Below are positions 27,241-36,965 of a stretch of DNA of 64,000 bases, one piece after another. The notes beneath the pieces were generated by a model. The model was not told the DNA's origin. It saw only the letters and a list, made by a program, of their open reading frames with translations, and searched no databases. Both the position numbers and the translations under genes were made by a program. Within the stretch, counting starts at the first letter, position 1, and each line of letters starts with the position of its first letter. The stretch is from Colwellia sp. 12G3 (lineage in GTDB: Bacteria; Pseudomonadota; Gammaproteobacteria; Enterobacterales; Alteromonadaceae): the NCBI RefSeq assembly GCF_002836775.1, contig NZ_PJAQ01000054.1, forward strand, positions 224,038 through 288,037, given 5' to 3'.

Positions 27241-28897
27241 TCTCCATCATTTTATCGTTTGCTGTGTTTGGCGGAACTAACGGCCAAACATTTTCAGCAG
27301 AATCTATTTTTACTTGCAGTAAGTATGGGCCATCATGATCTAACATTTCTTCTACGGCCGCTTTAACCTCACTCTTCTTAGTGATGAGTTTTGCTTTAAT
27401 ATCAAATGCTGTTGCTAACATGACAAAATCAGGATTATCTGACAAATCAGTTTCGCTTAATCGACCATCAAAAAACAGGTCTTGCCATTGGCGAACCATA
27501 CCCAATTTAGCGTTATCAATTAGTACAACTTTTACCGGAATTTGGTAACGTTTAATCGTCGCTAATTCTTGTACATTCATCATAATGGAGCCATCACCTG
27601 ATACGGCAATAACGGTATCATGAGGACGTGAAATTTGTGCGCCAATTGCTGCAGGCAAGCCAAAGCCCATAGTGCCCATGCCACCGCTAGTTAAAAAGTT
27701 ACTTGGATCATCAAAGTTCATATGTTGCGCGGCCCACATTTGATGTTGACCAACATCTGTAGTGATACAGGTATTGCTGGGCATCAAGTCACTAACCGTT
27801 TTTAATACCGCAGGTGCAAAAATATTATCGCCTGGGTGATCATATCGCCAAGCAAAATCAGTGTTCATTTGCTGCAATCTTTGCTGCCAAGCTGATATGT
27901 ATAAAGGCATCGTTAGTAACGGTAAATTACCCTTTAAATCGCCTAAAATAGCGGCATCTGCTGCGCGACGTTTATTAATTTCGGCGGTATCAATATCAAA
28001 GTGAATGACTTTGGCATTTGGCGCGAATTCATCTAGTTTGCCAGTCACTCGGTCATCAAAACGAGCGCCAACCACTACTAATAAATCACATTCTTGAACA
28101 GCAATATTGGCTGTTTTTGTGCCGTGCATACCTAACATGCCAAGGTAGTTTTCATTATCTGGGTTAATTGCACCTAAGCCCTTTAATGTTGAAACACTAG
28201 GCATACCTGTTTTTTCAGCAAAATCTCGTACTTCATCTACCGCGTTTGCCATACCAACACCACCACCTACATACAAAATAGGTTGCTTTGCATGGGTCAG
28301 TAAATCAAGTGCTTTACTTATATCAGCAAGGGGTAATTTTACTTTGTTTTTTAAGTGAGACAGTTTATTTAAACGTTGAGTAACTTCAGCTAACTGTATG
28401 TCTTTTGGGATATCAACAAGTACGGGGCCATGACGACCTTCTAGTGCAATTTCAAAGGCTTGGTGTAATACTTTCTCAAGCTCATTGATATCGGTAACTT
28501 GGAAAGAATGCTTAGTACAGGCAAGCGATAAACCAAAAATATCGATTTCTTGAAAAGCATCACTACCCATAGCAGCGGTCGGAACTTGTCCTGTGATGGC
28601 AACAACAGGAATCGAATCTGCTAGTGCATCAGCAAGACCGGTGATCAAGTTTGTAGCCCCAGGACCTGAAGTCGCTAGACAGACACCAACGGTACCAGCA
28701 GCACGAGCATAGCCAACAGCAGAAAATGCTGCGCCTTGCTCATGACGGCATAGATAGTGTTGTACGTCACTGTCATATAAAGCGTCATAAATCGGCATTA
28801 TTGCGCCACCTGGGTAGCCAAAAACATGCTGTACCCCATGTTCCTGTAGCACTTCAAATAATAATGCGCCGCCTGTTAGCGTTTTACTCTTGGTCAT
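27233..28897 (-). CDS. ilvG: Acetolactate synthase II large (catalytic) subunit
   Basis: Thiamine-diphosphate enzyme joining two pyruvates, or pyruvate plus 2-oxobutanoate; 554 residues and uninterrupted, unlike the frameshifted ilvG of E. coli K-12. Motifs include the catalytic Glu in [49 protein letters not shown], and the ThDP-binding [20 protein letters not shown] ending near DNAKLGM. It is the first structural gene after the ilvL attenuator and overlaps ilvM by 8 bp. Confidence 0.96.
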   Translation of the reverse strand: MTKSKTLTGGALLFEVLQEHGVQHVFGYPGGAIMPIYDALYDSDVQHYLCRHEQGAAFSAVGYARAAGTVGVCLATSGPGATNLITGLADALADSIPVVAITGQVPTAAMGSDAFQEIDIFGLSLACTKHSFQVTDINELEKVLHQAFEIALEGRHGPVLVDIPKDIQLAEVTQRLNKLSHLKNKVKLPLADISKALDLLTHAKQPILYVGGGVGMANAVDEVRDFAEKTGMPSVSTLKGLGAINPDNENYLGMLGMHGTKTANIAVQECDLLVVVGARFDDRVTGKLDEFAPNAKVIHFDIDTAEINKRRAADAAILGDLKGNLPLLTMPLYISAWQQRLQQMNTDFAWRYDHPGDNIFAPAVLKTVSDLMPSNTCITTDVGQHQMWAAQHMNFDDPSNFLTSGGMGTMGFGLPAAIGAQISRPHDTVIAVSGDGSIMMNVQELATIKRYQIPVKVVLIDNAKLGMVRQWQDLFFDGRLSETDLSDNPDFVMLATAFDIKAKLITKKSEVKAAVEEMLDHDGPYLLQVKIDSAENVWPLVPPNTANDKMMESV

Positions 28898-28980
28898 GAT
28901 GATTCCAATTGTTATCTTGTTAATGTCTGTTTTTTCAGCATTTTGTCTTTATTAGTGAAATAATAAAAAATTAATAAAAA

Positions 28981-29022
28981 CGGCTAAAAAGAAAACCCTC
29001 GGTTCTTACGAAGCGAGGGTTT
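28981..29022 (-). terminator. ilv operon attenuator (intrinsic terminator)
   Basis: On the minus strand, AAACCCTCG (29022-29014) pairs with CGAGGGTTT (29001-28993) to form a 9-bp stem with a 12-nt loop, followed by TCTTTTTAGCC. It lies between ilvL and ilvG, as in enteric ilv operons. The first arm can also pair with CGAGGGTTTTGTT at 29065-29053 at the end of the leader peptide, giving the alternative antiterminator. Confidence 0.85.
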
Positions 29023-29050
29023 GTTATTTGATTGAACGCTTTTCTTTAGC

Positions 29051-29125
29051 TCAACAAAACCCTCGAGATGATTTGATAATCACCACGACGAGAAGGTTTA
29101 TAATAATTGAGTTTAATTTATGCAT
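29051..29125 (-). CDS. ilvL: ilv operon leader peptide
   Basis: 24-codon open frame, preceded by AAGAGATAAA as ribosome-binding site. It reads MHKLNSIIINLLVVVIIK and ends RGFC. Ten of 12 consecutive codons after Ser6 are Ile, Leu or Val (III, then LLVVVII), the three amino acids made by the downstream operon. Its last codons (CGA GGG TTT TGT TGA) are the segment that can pair with the terminator's first arm. A ribosome that reaches the stop would mask this segment and favour termination; a ribosome stalled at the Leu/Val/Ile run would leave it free to form the antiterminator. The peptide itself needs no other function. Confidence 0.88.
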   Translation of the reverse strand: MHKLNSIIINLLVVVIIKSSRGFC

Positions 29126-29201
29126 TTTATCTCTTTGCTTGTTTTATTTTGCGCCGACTGATTATTGTTTTTTTTATGTTCAGGGTCGCTTGCTTATTAA
29201 A

Positions 29202-29231
29202 TTAGTACCATAGCTCTAATCCCATGTGCAA
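29202..29231 (-). promoter_or_regulatory. Putative promoter of the ilvLGMEDA operon
   Basis: On the minus strand, TTGCAC (29231-29226) and TACTAA (29207-29202) are separated by 18 nt and could serve as -35 and -10 elements. Transcription would start about 70 nt before the ilvL ATG. The match is moderate and unconfirmed. Confidence 0.4.
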
Positions 29232-29338
29232 GTTATTTTGTTATAGTATTTTTGTGCAGTAATCGATATTCAGTAATAAACCAATTTGAAAACATTTGAA
29301 CTACACTGGAAAAAAGGAATAAATAAAATGGAATTTTT

Positions 29339-30868
29339 ATGTCACTTTCTTGTGTGTACAGTCGAGCTCGAATCGGCCTTGAATCCCCTCTTGTTACGGT
29401 TGAAGTTCACCTTGCCAATGGCTTACCAGCATTCAATATTGTTGGTTTACCGGAAGCCTCAGTAAAAGAATCAAAAGATAGGGTCCGTAGCGCGATCATT
29501 AATTGTGGTTATGAGTTTCCGGCGAAACGCATTACCGTCAATCTGGCTCCTGCTGATTTACCTAAGGAGGGTGGCCGTTTTGATTTACCCATAGCGGTGG
29601 GTATTCTGGCCGCGTCTGAGCAATTACCACCTGTTGATTTATCCCAATATGAATTTGCTGGAGAACTGGCATTATCCGGAGAGTTAAGAGCAATTGTTGG
29701 CGAAATACCAGTTGCCATGGCGAGTAGCCAAAGCAAGCGGACTTTGATTATTCCTACCCAAAATACCGAACAGGCCAGCTGGGTTAAGCAAGCTAAAATT
29801 CATGCTATTAGTCATTTAACACAACTATTCCCTCATTTTGCGGGGCAACAAGTTTTACCGTTAGTCACTGAGCAAGTGGTAGCGAAAGAGTTGACGGAGC
29901 AAGATCAAACACTAGATATGAGCGATGTTATGGGGCAACCCTTGGCAAAGCGAGCCTTAGAAATTGCTGCTAGCGGCGGTCATAATTTATTATTCATCGG
30001 CCCACCAGGTACGGGTAAAACCATGTTAGCTAGCCGTTTAGCAGGTATTTTACCACCAATGACGGAAGAAGAGGCGCTACAAGTTGCCGCCATTCAATCG
30101 ATAAGTCATCAAGGCATTACGCGTAAGTCCTGGTTTACTCGGCCTTTTAGAGCTCCGCATCATACTGCATCCTCAGCTGCTTTGGTGGGCGGTGGTAGTC
30201 AACCCAAACCCGGAGAAATCACGCTAGCGCACAATGGCGTATTGTTTTTAGATGAACTGCCAGAGTTTGAACGAAAAGTCTTAGATGTGTTACGTGAGCC
30301 CATGGAATCGGGCGAAGTGACTATTTCGAGAGCGTTACACAAACAATGTTTTCCGGCACGTTTTCAATTGATTGCTGCGATGAATCCTAGTCCTACAGGA
30401 TTTTACAACGACCAACGCAGTACGCCAGAGCAAGTATTACGTTATTTGAATCGTTTGTCAGGACCCTTTCTTGACCGGATTGATATTCAAGTTGAAGTAG
30501 CGCGCTTGCCAAGAGGTACTTGGGCGCAGAGCAGTCAAAAAAATGAGTCAAGTGTACAAGTACAGCAGCGAGTACAAGCTTGTCGAATTATTCAATTACA
30601 ACGACAGGGCAAAGCCAATGCGCATATCAGCAGTAGTGAATTGAAAAGTTACTGCGGTTTAAGCGTTGATGACAACGAATTTTTAGAGATCGCGGTGGAA
30701 AAATTAGGTCTATCAACCCGCGCACACCACAAGATTTTGAAAATTGCCCGCACCCTCGCAGATATGGAAGGCACGCCAAATATTTGCCACCAACATTTGG
30801 TCGAGGCTTTATCTTACCGAGCTATGGATAGGTTGTTACGTCATTTAATGAGTGCGGTTTCGGTTTAA
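29339..30868 (+). CDS. yifB: YifB-family Mg-chelatase-like AAA+ ATPase (ComM family)
   Basis: 509 residues with the family start MSLSCVYSRARIGLESPLV, an N-terminal ChlI domain (LPEASVKESKDRVRSA), an AAA+ core with Walker A at about 221-228 (GPPGTGKTML) and Walker B (VLFLDELPEF), a sensor-like AAMNPSPTGFY, and a C-terminal Mg_chelatase_C part (LGLSTRAHHKILKIARTLAD). The orthologue ComM is a helicase for branch migration during natural transformation. An out-of-frame ATG at 29328 sits 11 bp upstream; ATG 29339 is chosen from the family start and the GGAA spaced about 5 nt before it. It is divergent from ilvL, the same neighbourhood as in E. coli. Confidence 0.93.
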   Translation: MSLSCVYSRARIGLESPLVTVEVHLANGLPAFNIVGLPEASVKESKDRVRSAIINCGYEFPAKRITVNLAPADLPKEGGRFDLPIAVGILAASEQLPPVDLSQYEFAGELALSGELRAIVGEIPVAMASSQSKRTLIIPTQNTEQASWVKQAKIHAISHLTQLFPHFAGQQVLPLVTEQVVAKELTEQDQTLDMSDVMGQPLAKRALEIAASGGHNLLFIGPPGTGKTMLASRLAGILPPMTEEEALQVAAIQSISHQGITRKSWFTRPFRAPHHTASSAALVGGGSQPKPGEITLAHNGVLFLDELPEFERKVLDVLREPMESGEVTISRALHKQCFPARFQLIAAMNPSPTGFYNDQRSTPEQVLRYLNRLSGPFLDRIDIQVEVARLPRGTWAQSSQKNESSVQVQQRVQACRIIQLQRQGKANAHISSSELKSYCGLSVDDNEFLEIAVEKLGLSTRAHHKILKIARTLADMEGTPNICHQHLVEALSYRAMDRLLRHLMSAVSV

Positions 30869-30881
30869 TGAATAATAAAAA

Positions 30882-31760
30882 TCAAACTATCGACGAAAAA
30901 AAAGCTTTAATCAATGGCTGCGCTTTGGATTGATTTAAACAACAGACACCCAACTCAAAGGGTTCTATATCTCCAATGTTCGCGAGATTGGTGACCCTAT
31001 CTTTCACTGGACTATTGTCCACGACTACTTGTGGCACTATGCCTACACCACATCCCAGAGCAACCATACTTACCAAGGCTTCGTGACCAGAAACCGTGGC
31101 GTATATATTTGGCTTACCTTGTTGTTTTTTGCGATACCAAAGCTCAAATCGTTTTCGAGCAGCACCATGTTCAGGCAAAATTATGGGAATTTCAGCCCAA
31201 CTTAATACCTTTTGGTTTAACTGCTGCTGAACCTTGCAGGTCATAGTCGGCGCGATTACCGATAGTGCAATAGTATCAAGGTGATGAAAATAGACACTGC
31301 GAGGTAGATGCTCGGGCGCTGCAGCAATGGCAAAATCAACAGCTTGATTTTGTACTTGCTCAAGGGCATCGGCGGCATCACCTGTGGTCAGCATAATTTC
31401 GACTAAAGGGTGAAGAACACGAAATCTTTCCAACAAAGGTGGTAAGTGACTGTATGCGGCAGTAACTGAGCAGTAAACATGGAGTTTTCCTGTTAATTCG
31501 GCCTGTGTTTCCTTAAGTGATAGCTTAAAGTTATGCCATTGTTCAAGTTGTTGTTCGGCGTAGTTTTTGAATTTTTTTCCGACATCGGTTAGCACCACCG
31601 TCCGATTATCGCGATGTAATAACTCACTACCCACCTCATCTTCGAGCCGTTGAATGGCTCTACTCAGTGTTGATGGGCTGATGTGATGTGCTTGCGCCGT
31701 TTTGCCAAAATGTAATGTTTGGCTTAAGTGTGAAAACATCGACAGTGCTTTTTGGTCCAT
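30882..31760 (-). CDS. ilvY: LysR-type activator of ilvC
   Basis: 292 residues. An N-terminal winged helix-turn-helix (about 1-60) includes TLHFGKTAQAHHISPSTLSR and AIQRLEDEVGSELLHRDNRT. The C-terminal effector domain has strong IlvY-type segments: HVYCSVTAAYSHLPPLLERF, LTTGDAADALEQV, VSGHEALVSMVALGCGVGIV and EPFELGVC. In enteric bacteria IlvY senses acetolactate or acetohydroxybutyrate and activates the divergent ilvC gene. The same arrangement exists here, with ilvC starting at 31946. The stop lies 14 bp from the convergent yifB stop. Confidence 0.93.
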   Translation of the reverse strand: MDQKALSMFSHLSQTLHFGKTAQAHHISPSTLSRAIQRLEDEVGSELLHRDNRTVVLTDVGKKFKNYAEQQLEQWHNFKLSLKETQAELTGKLHVYCSVTAAYSHLPPLLERFRVLHPLVEIMLTTGDAADALEQVQNQAVDFAIAAAPEHLPRSVYFHHLDTIALSVIAPTMTCKVQQQLNQKVLSWAEIPIILPEHGAARKRFELWYRKKQQGKPNIYATVSGHEALVSMVALGCGVGIVPQVVVDNSPVKDRVTNLANIGDIEPFELGVCCLNQSKAQPLIKAFFSSIV

Positions 31761-31794
31761 AATTTATTGCTCTTGCATTGATATTTAATTGTCT

Positions 31795-31813
31795 CGTTGC
31801 GAAAAACGCAACG
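31795..31813. promoter_or_regulatory. Candidate IlvY operator between ilvY and ilvC
   Basis: A perfect dyad CGTTGCG-AAAAA-CGCAACG, containing the LysR-type T-N11-A pattern within TTGCGAAAAACGCAA. A further half-site, TTGCAACG, lies about 23 bp nearer ilvC (near 31837-31844). Position between the divergent genes fits autoregulation and ilvC activation. Confidence 0.6.
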
Positions 31814-31945
31814 TAGCGGTGCGAATATATCACTTTTTGCAACGTAATAACTAGGGTATGGTGATTACATTGAAAAAAAGCATTGTTAAAAAGAACAGTC
31901 AGCAAGCTGACTCAACTAAATACTCCAGAAATTATAGGAAAGTCC

Positions 31946-33427
31946 ATGAGCAACTATTTTAATACTTTAAGTTTACGTGAAAAATTAGGCCAATTAGGTC
32001 AATGTCGTTTTATGAAACGTGAAGAGTTCAGCGATGGCTGTAACTTCATTAAAGATTGGAACATTGTTATCGTTGGTTGTGGTGCTCAAGGTTTAAACCA
32101 AGGTTTGAACATGCGTGATTCTGGTTTAAATATTTCTTATGCGTTACGTGATGGTGCAATTAGCGAGAAGCGTCAATCATGGCAGTGGGCTACAGAAAAT
32201 GGTTTTACTGTTGGCAACTACGCTGAATTAATTCCTCAAGCAGATTTAGTTTTAAACTTAACACCCGATAAGCAACATACCTCAGCTGTTACTGCGGTAA
32301 TGCCGTTGATGAAACAAGGCGCGACGCTTTCTTACTCACATGGTTTTAATATCGTTGAAGAAGGTATGCAAGTTCGTCCTGATATTACGGTTGTTATGGT
32401 TGCACCTAAGTGTCCAGGTACTGAAGTACGTGAAGAGTACAAACGTGGTTTTGGTGTACCAACACTTATCGCGGTTCATCCAGAAAATGATCCACAAGGT
32501 AATGGTTTAGCGATTGCTAAAGCTTACGCTAGTGCAACAGGTGGTGATAGAGCGGGTGTTTTACAGTCATCTTTCATCGCTGAAGTTAAGTCTGACTTAA
32601 TGGGTGAGCAAACGATTCTTTGTGGCATGTTGCAAACGGCTGCTGTTTTGGGTCATAAGCAATTAATCGCTCAAGGTATGGACGCAGCTTACGCACGTAA
32701 ATTATTACAATACGGTTTAGAAACAACTACTGAAGGCCTTAAGCATGGCGGCATCACTAACATGATGGACCGTTTATCAAACCCTGCGAAAATTAAAGCG
32801 TTTGATATGTCTGAAGAGTTGAAAGTGATTTTACGTCCATTATTTGAAAAACATATGGATGACATCATCGAAGGTCGTTTCTCTGAAACTATGATGGCTG
32901 ATTGGGCAAATGATGATATTAACTTATTAACATGGCGTGCAGAAACCGCTGAAACATCATTTGAATTAGCCGCTGATTGTGAAACTGAAATTACTGAACA
33001 AGAATATTACGATAAAGGCATTTTCGTTGTTGCCATGATCAAAGCAGGTGTTGAATTAGCATTTGAAGCAATGGTTGCTGCTGGCATCATTGAAGAATCA
33101 GCATATTATGAGTCACTTCATGAAACGCCATTAATTGCTAACTGTATTGCACGTAACAAGCTTTACGAAATGAACGTAGTAATTTCTGATACTGCCGAGT
33201 ACGGTAACTACTTATTTACTCACGCTGCTGTGCCATTACTTGCAGACTATGCTGCTAACTTATCACTTGAACAATTAGGCGAAGGTTTGAACGAAAGTTC
33301 AAATAACGTTGATAACGCCCGCTTAATTGAAGTGAATGAAGCAATTCGCAGCCATGGTGTTGAAGTAATTGGTAAAGAACTTCGTGGTTATATGACCGAT
33401 ATGAAAAAGATTGCTAGTGCAAAATAA
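31946..33427 (+). CDS. ilvC: Ketol-acid reductoisomerase (class II)
   Basis: NADPH- and Mg-dependent isomeroreductase, the second common step in valine/isoleucine synthesis; 493 residues, the long class II form of enteric bacteria with a duplicated knotted domain. The start at ATG 31946 ([18 protein letters not shown]) matches family members and follows AGGAA; the frame opens earlier at 31883. Motifs are the Rossmann loop [55 protein letters not shown] and [13 protein letters not shown]. Regulation by the divergent IlvY is expected. Confidence 0.97.
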   Translation: MSNYFNTLSLREKLGQLGQCRFMKREEFSDGCNFIKDWNIVIVGCGAQGLNQGLNMRDSGLNISYALRDGAISEKRQSWQWATENGFTVGNYAELIPQADLVLNLTPDKQHTSAVTAVMPLMKQGATLSYSHGFNIVEEGMQVRPDITVVMVAPKCPGTEVREEYKRGFGVPTLIAVHPENDPQGNGLAIAKAYASATGGDRAGVLQSSFIAEVKSDLMGEQTILCGMLQTAAVLGHKQLIAQGMDAAYARKLLQYGLETTTEGLKHGGITNMMDRLSNPAKIKAFDMSEELKVILRPLFEKHMDDIIEGRFSETMMADWANDDINLLTWRAETAETSFELAADCETEITEQEYYDKGIFVVAMIKAGVELAFEAMVAAGIIEESAYYESLHETPLIANCIARNKLYEMNVVISDTAEYGNYLFTHAAVPLLADYAANLSLEQLGEGLNESSNNVDNARLIEVNEAIRSHGVEVIGKELRGYMTDMKKIASAK

Positions 33428-33434
33428 TTGAAAG

Positions 33435-33466
33435 GTAGAATGACCCCATCTGGGTTGTCATTCTAC
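33435..33466 (+). terminator. Hairpin after ilvC
   Basis: A 9-bp stem pairs GTAGAATGA (33435-33443) with TCATTCTAC (33458-33466), with inner CCCA/TGGG pairing. It starts 7 bp after the ilvC stop. The following TTATTTAAT is only mildly T-rich. Confidence 0.55.
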
Positions 33467-33569
33467 GTGGTTATTTAATCGGGAATCCATTGCTCAATAG
33501 AGGCTAATGGCTTCCCGTTTTGCTTTACTCCCCATGCTTTAAAATACCAATATACTAAAGGAACCCCCT

Positions 33570-33884
33570 ATGTCAGAGTTTAAACAAGTTAACGTTACCA
33601 AAGCCGCCAGCGTTTATTTTGATGGCAAAGTTACCAGTCGTAAGATTACTTTCAACGATGGAAGCTTTAAAACCTTAGGTATCATGATGCCAGGTGATTA
33701 TAAGTTTGGTACAAATGAAGAAGAGTTAATGGAAATTACTGCGGGTGAATGTGAAATTTTACTTGCCGATACAACTGAATGGCAAAGCATAAGCGGTGGA
33801 CAATCTTTCGAAGTTCCTGCAAATAGTTCTTTTGAAATACGTGCGAAAACCTTAATTGATTATTGTTGTACTTATATAAGCTAA
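33570..33884 (+). CDS. ppnP: Pyrimidine/purine nucleoside phosphorylase (DUF1255)
   Basis: 104-residue cupin-fold protein of the PpnP/YaiE family, which phosphorolyses several nucleosides to base and ribose 1-phosphate. Family segments are visible: ASVYFDGKVTSRKITFNDGS, KTLGIMMPGDYKFGTNEEEL, GECEILLAD and QSFEVPANSSFEIRA. A strong AAGGAACCCCC ribosome-binding stretch precedes the ATG. It is slightly longer than E. coli PpnP (94). It is a single gene followed by a long stretch without a gene. Confidence 0.9.
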   Translation: MSEFKQVNVTKAASVYFDGKVTSRKITFNDGSFKTLGIMMPGDYKFGTNEEELMEITAGECEILLADTTEWQSISGGQSFEVPANSSFEIRAKTLIDYCCTYIS

Positions 33885-34738
33885 GATATCAAAAGAGCGA
33901 GCATGCAAAACTCAGGTTAGCTCTTTATCGTATTGATCAGTAAGTAACATGCTAATGACCCAACAGCATATCCATAAGATGTACTGTTGGGTTAATCTTA
34001 ATATCACCATATCTTTTTCAATGCGTCTCGACGTGATAGGCATCTTTTGTGTTTGTTGAGAGATCGTTCAAATATCATCTCCTTTTTGCAATGCGCTGAC
34101 TTTACTTAAGGTCTCTTTTTTGAAAAGAAAAGAAGTACAGGTCGATATCGCATTTATTCACTACTTGCAGGTATACCCCATTATTCTCCGAAAACTGTTT
34201 TGTATATAATTACTGCCCTCAAGATCGGCAGTGTTATAGCTCAAGTGATTGTGAATGGAATACTTCGATATTAATAACAACTCATTATCATGGTTTAAGT
34301 AGCCGGCATTTTCTCTTTCGCTCTAAGCAGTAATAGTTTCTTTTGTGTAAGGTCTAACTGCGCAACAAACTGTGTTTAAGCTTGATGATGCGAAACGAGT
34401 AGAGCGTTTCCATGATGATAGCACTGCAATGTTATGCCTTAGACATAGGTTATCATCTCAGCATTGAGTGTCTCTTCTGTCATATCAATAACAAAAACTT
34501 GTTCATTAGTGGCAATGGCACTTCTCTTACCACTTTGATGAGATGTAGCAGAATTATCGCAGCACTCAAAGGGAATCGATTGTTAATTTAAAAATGAAAC
34601 CGGCTATTTTAAATCTTGGTGAATATGGGCTACAACCCTATTTATAAGATTGCTATATATAAGCTCACCATAAATATATAATTTGAAGTCCATCGTTAAC
34701 GGTTTAACTATGGACTTGTGCATTGGGAGAAATAAATT
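33885..34738. other. 854-bp region without a convincing gene
   Basis: Two hairpins follow ppnP: AAAGAGC/GCTCTTT (33892-33926) and ACCCAACAG/CTGTTGGGT (33958-33992). Beyond them no frame exceeds about 75 codons. On the minus strand a ~45-codon open stretch near 34440-34580, without its own start, reads like ordinary protein (SGKRSAIATNEQVFVIDMTE) and is followed by stops in all frames. The region may be a decayed gene. I recognise no family. Confidence 0.35.
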
Positions 34739-35734
34739 TTGAATACAATAGCAAAAAATGAGGTGATTCGTTGGGGCATTATTGGCTGTGGCGCGGTCAC
34801 TGAAGTGAAGAGCGGGCCCGCGTATCAAAAAACAGCTGGTTTTGAATTAGCGGCGGTGATGCGAAGAGACTTAGCACTTGCGCAAAGTTATGCACAGCGC
34901 CATAACGTCACTAAATATAGCGATAATGCTGCTGATATCATTAATGATGACAACATTGATGCTATATATATTGCCACCCCACCAGATAGCCATAAACATT
35001 ATGCGTTACTTGTCGCAAAGGCAGGTAAACCTTGTTGTATTGAAAAACCCTTAGCATCGAGTTATCAAGAAAGTCTTGCGATTGAACAGGCCTTTAAAAA
35101 AGCTAATGTGCCCTTGTTTGTTGCCTATTATCGTCGCTCTTTACCGCGATTTAATAAAGTAAAGAGTTTACTTGAAAGTCATGCGATAGGGCAAGTAAGG
35201 CATATCAGCTGGCAGTTGAGTAAGCCAGCCAACGCGATTGACTTATCGGGTCAATATAATTGGCGAACAGATAAAAGTATTGCAGTAGGAGGCTATTTTG
35301 ATGACTTAGCGAGCCATGGTTTAGATTTGTTTGCTTTTTTACTGGGCGACTTTCAACACGTTGCCGGCTTAGGTACGAATCAGCAAGGTTTATATTCAGC
35401 CTTTGATGCTGTTACTGCCTGTTGGCAACATGAAAGTGGTGTTACCGGTGTCGGCAGTTGGAATTTTGGTGGCGCAACAAGGCACGATAACGTGACCATA
35501 GTGGGCAGTGAAGGTGAATTGAGCTTCTCCGTTTTTGATGAAGTCCCTATAGTATTAACTCAAGGTAATAACAGCGAAACCTTGGTCATTGAAAACCCTG
35601 AAAATATTCAATTACATCATGTCGGTAATATCTATCAGCAATTGGTCAATAAGCAGCAACACCCGTCAAATGGCACATCCGCGTTACACACCAGTTGGGT
35701 TATGGATAAAATTCTAGCGGTTAACTCGTGTTAA
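34739..35734 (+). CDS. Gfo/Idh/MocA-family oxidoreductase
   Basis: 331 residues: an N-terminal NAD(P)-binding Rossmann domain (IRWGIIGCGAVTEVKSGPAY; AIYIATPPDSHKHYA) with the family EKPLASS segment, then a C-terminal alpha/beta domain (VGGYFDDLASHGLDLFAFLL). The start is TTG 34739, supported by GGGAGA about 8 nt upstream; no better ATG exists before the Rossmann motif. Family members oxidise or reduce sugars and related polyols; the substrate cannot be read. It is a single gene with no sugar operon nearby. Confidence 0.82.
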   Translation: MNTIAKNEVIRWGIIGCGAVTEVKSGPAYQKTAGFELAAVMRRDLALAQSYAQRHNVTKYSDNAADIINDDNIDAIYIATPPDSHKHYALLVAKAGKPCCIEKPLASSYQESLAIEQAFKKANVPLFVAYYRRSLPRFNKVKSLLESHAIGQVRHISWQLSKPANAIDLSGQYNWRTDKSIAVGGYFDDLASHGLDLFAFLLGDFQHVAGLGTNQQGLYSAFDAVTACWQHESGVTGVGSWNFGGATRHDNVTIVGSEGELSFSVFDEVPIVLTQGNNSETLVIENPENIQLHHVGNIYQQLVNKQQHPSNGTSALHTSWVMDKILAVNSC

Positions 35735-35910
35735 AGCTTAGTCAGTGCTAATAATTTTTGCAAGGCACTCTTGCTGGGGCATAAACAGCCGCTAGGGTAA
35801 AATAGCTTGCTTTGCTTATAACAGTCTATTAACGTGTTGTTAAAAATAATTCTCAATTGAATTTAGACTTCACTTCGAACGTAGATTCAAATAAACAAGG
35901 AAAGATATTT

Positions 35911-36888
35911 ATGGAAAACATTGTTGAAGGTATACTTACTAGTCCGGTTTTATGGCTGACTATTGTTATTTTATATACGCTAAAAAAGGGTATTTATTTT
36001 GTTCCTCAAAACCGTGGTTATGTAATTTATACTTTAGGTAAATACAGTAAAACCCTTTCAGCGGGCTTAAATTTTATTATTCCTTACGTGCAATCGGTTG
36101 CAGCAGATCGCAATTTAAAGGAACAATCGTTAGAAATAGTTTCACAACCAGCGATCACTAAAGATAATATTACCTTAGAAATTGATGGTATTTTATTTAT
36201 GAAAGTCACTGATGCGTCAGCGGCAACCAACAATATTACTGATTACAAATTATCGGTAACGCAACTTGCTATGACCACTATGCGTAATGCCATTGGTTCA
36301 ATGGAACTTGATGAGTGTTTCCAAAATCGCGATGCTATTAATGCGAAAATTCTAGGCTCTATGACCGAAGCAACAGCACCTTGGGGTGTGATGGTGACAC
36401 GTTACGAAATTAAGGATATCACTCCACCACAAACCATTCGTGAAGACATGGAAAAGCAAATGACCGCAGAACGTGAAAAACGCTCGGTTATTTTAACAGC
36501 AGAAGGTGTTAAAAGTGCCGCAATTACAACCGCTGAAGGGCAAAAACAAGCCCGTGTTCTTGATGCAGAAGCGGCAAAAGCTGAGCAAGTGCTAGCTGCC
36601 GAGGCGTCAAAAGAGTCACAAATTCTTGAAGCTACGGGTAAAGCTGAAGCGATACGATTAGTAGCTGATGCCGATGCCAATGCCTTAGAAGTGGTCGGTA
36701 ACTCAGCGAATACTGAGCAGGGCCGAGCTGCGGTAACCTTAACGTTAGCGCAAGGTGCTATTAGCGCGCATCAGGCCATTGCAAAGGTCAGTACAGTGGT
36801 ACTGACCGATGGTAAAACCGGTGACAATATTGCTAATACTGTTGCTCAAGCCATTGCTGTTTCAAGTAGTTTGAAGTTGGCTAACTAG
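35911..36888 (+). CDS. SPFH-domain (stomatin-like, QmcA-type) membrane protein
   Basis: 325 residues from ATG 35911, which follows AAGGAAAGA; an upstream in-frame TTG at 35857 is less likely. An N-terminal membrane segment (LTSPVLWLTIVILYTL) precedes the SPFH domain (VPQNRGYVIYTLGKYSKTLS; PQTIREDMEKQMTAEREKR). A helical region rich in Ala/Glu/Lys follows (about 190-260). Such proteins form oligomers in membrane microdomains. The NfeD-like gene 77 bp downstream is the standard partner, so the two are probably one operon for membrane protein quality control or organisation. Confidence 0.88.
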   Translation: MENIVEGILTSPVLWLTIVILYTLKKGIYFVPQNRGYVIYTLGKYSKTLSAGLNFIIPYVQSVAADRNLKEQSLEIVSQPAITKDNITLEIDGILFMKVTDASAATNNITDYKLSVTQLAMTTMRNAIGSMELDECFQNRDAINAKILGSMTEATAPWGVMVTRYEIKDITPPQTIREDMEKQMTAEREKRSVILTAEGVKSAAITTAEGQKQARVLDAEAAKAEQVLAAEASKESQILEATGKAEAIRLVADADANALEVVGNSANTEQGRAAVTLTLAQGAISAHQAIAKVSTVVLTDGKTGDNIANTVAQAIAVSSSLKLAN

Positions 36889-36965
36889 TCGTTAATGTAG
36901 ACCAGATTATTTGGCTATAAGGCCTAACAAGCTAGGTCTACCTTTCTTTTTACCAAAGAGGTTTT

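Noticed and set aside
29328..29341. ATG at 29328 with a good ribosome-binding site, out of frame with yifB
   Set aside because: The alternative frame does not match any family, whereas ATG 29339 begins with the conserved YifB start. It may simply be noise, though it might reduce yifB translation.
34604..34828. Minus-strand open frame of 74 codons
   Set aside because: Overlaps the Gfo/Idh/MocA start and its ribosome-binding site; no recognisable features.
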